Shown in pieces: positions 5,528 to 5,847 of a DNA stretch of 5,847 nt. The translations under genes were made by a program, and so were the position numbers. Location of the stretch: assembly GCA_026984895.1 (NCBI GenBank), contig JALSRF010000008.1, positions 1 through 5,847 on the forward strand, written 5' to 3'. The notes beneath the pieces are model-generated. The model was not told where the DNA came from. It worked only from the letters and a program-made list of their open reading frames with translations, and did not search any database. Each line of letters begins with the position of its first letter. The first letter of the stretch is position 1. This DNA is from Paracoccaceae bacterium. GTDB taxonomy: Bacteria > Pseudomonadota > Alphaproteobacteria > Rhodobacterales > Rhodobacteraceae.

Positions 5528-5794
5528 ATGGCTGACGACATTCGCGACAAGGTGATCGAGATCATTGCCGAACAGGCGATGCTTGAGGCCGCCGACATTC
5601 GCCTTGAGCAGTCGCCCGCCGCCCTCGGGCTGGACAGCCTGGCGCTGGTGGAAAGCATCTTCGCGATCGAAGAGACATTCGACGTGGATGTTCCGTTCAA
5701 TGCCAACGCGCCCGAAACGTCGGGCTTCGACATTTCCACGATCGGCTCGATCGTGGCGGCGGTCGAACGGCTGGTTTCAGAAAAGGGCACATGA
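5528..5794 (+). CDS. stand-alone acyl carrier protein, specialised (AcpXL-like) type
   Basis: This 88-residue acidic protein carries acyl chains on a 4'-phosphopantetheine arm attached to Ser37, in the motif GLDSLALVES at 34-43. The following helix, with FAIEETFDVDVPF, is typical of ACPs. It is longer than housekeeping AcpP (about 78 aa). Between helices II and III it has an extended NANAPETSGFDIST segment in place of the usual short loop, so it is more like the dedicated ACPs used for lipid A or nodulation-factor acyl chains (AcpXL, NodF). That grouping is by eye. The ATG at 5528 has a purine-rich AGGGGCAGGG directly upstream. The gene lies 41 bp behind lpxD and overlaps the ketosynthase gene by four bases (ATGA), so all three are probably co-transcribed and the last two translationally coupled. 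Confidence 0.9.
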   Translation: MADDIRDKVIEIIAEQAMLEAADIRLEQSPAALGLDSLALVESIFAIEETFDVDVPFNANAPETSGFDISTIGSIVAAVERLVSEKGT

Positions 5795-5847
5795 GACGGG
5801 TCGTCATAACCGGTGCCGGCACGATCAACGCTCTGGGGACGAACGTG
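5791..5847 (+). CDS. beta-ketoacyl-ACP synthase (FabF-like), 5' end only
   Basis: Only 19 codons lie in the window. The start MRRVVITGAGTINALGTNV matches the N-terminus of FabF-type condensing enzymes (RRVVxTGxG, then a Gly-containing turn). Such enzymes extend acyl-ACP by two carbons from malonyl-ACP. The ATG overlaps the ACP stop codon as ATGA, a classic sign of translational coupling, which supports the reading frame and a partner role with that ACP. The active-site Cys-His-His lies beyond the edge and cannot be checked. The alternative is a chain-length-factor-like or otherwise inactive paralogue. Confidence 0.75.
   Translation, partial: MRRVVITGAGTINALGTNV

Overview
The window looks like chromosomal DNA of a high-GC alphaproteobacterium, most likely Rhodobacterales (Rhodobacteraceae). 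The evidence is the strong G/C bias at third codon positions, an alphaproteobacterial-type LpxD with the long insert between its GADGFSY motif and the next hexapeptide turn, and two cell-wall enzymes with twin-arginine signal peptides. This placement rests on recognition of protein style, not on a database search. No insertion sequence, phage gene, tRNA, rRNA or CRISPR array is visible. All recognisable genes look intact apart from the one cut by the right edge.

Layout. Positions 1-140 are non-coding and carry a GC-rich tandem repeat array (13-bp units, then 11-bp units). A minus-strand gene (141-1310) encodes an exported HupE/UreJ-family membrane protein. A 400-bp gap (1311-1710) with short repeats and hairpins separates it from a second minus-strand gene (1711-2280), a DUF882/YcbK-type M15-like zinc peptidase with a Tat signal. 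A 352-bp divergent region (2281-2632) holds a plausible sigma-70 promoter, two overlapping or adjacent dyad symmetries and an 18-bp tandem repeat. It drives a plus-strand YcbB-type L,D-transpeptidase (2633-4264). An 88-bp gap with a hairpin and three exact 10-bp repeats leads into lpxD (4353-5486). A stand-alone acyl carrier protein (5528-5794) follows, then the first 19 codons of a FabF-like beta-ketoacyl-ACP synthase (from 5791), joined to the ACP gene by an ATGA stop/start overlap.

How the genes work together. Nearly everything here concerns the cell envelope. The divergent M15-like peptidase and L,D-transpeptidase should both act on periplasmic peptidoglycan, one cutting peptide links and one making 3-3 cross-links or anchoring proteins. 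LpxD N-acylates the lipid A precursor from an acyl-ACP. The ACP and ketosynthase directly behind it look like a small dedicated acyl-supply operon that could feed LpxD or a related lipid A acylation step. The HupE-like protein is a predicted metal permease by family resemblance, and its link to the rest is unclear.

No wholly unknown system is evident. The most interesting points are the lpxD-ACP-ketosynthase arrangement, the symmetric elements around the promoter of the divergent wall-enzyme pair, and the presence of a different short tandem repeat in each of the four larger non-coding stretches.
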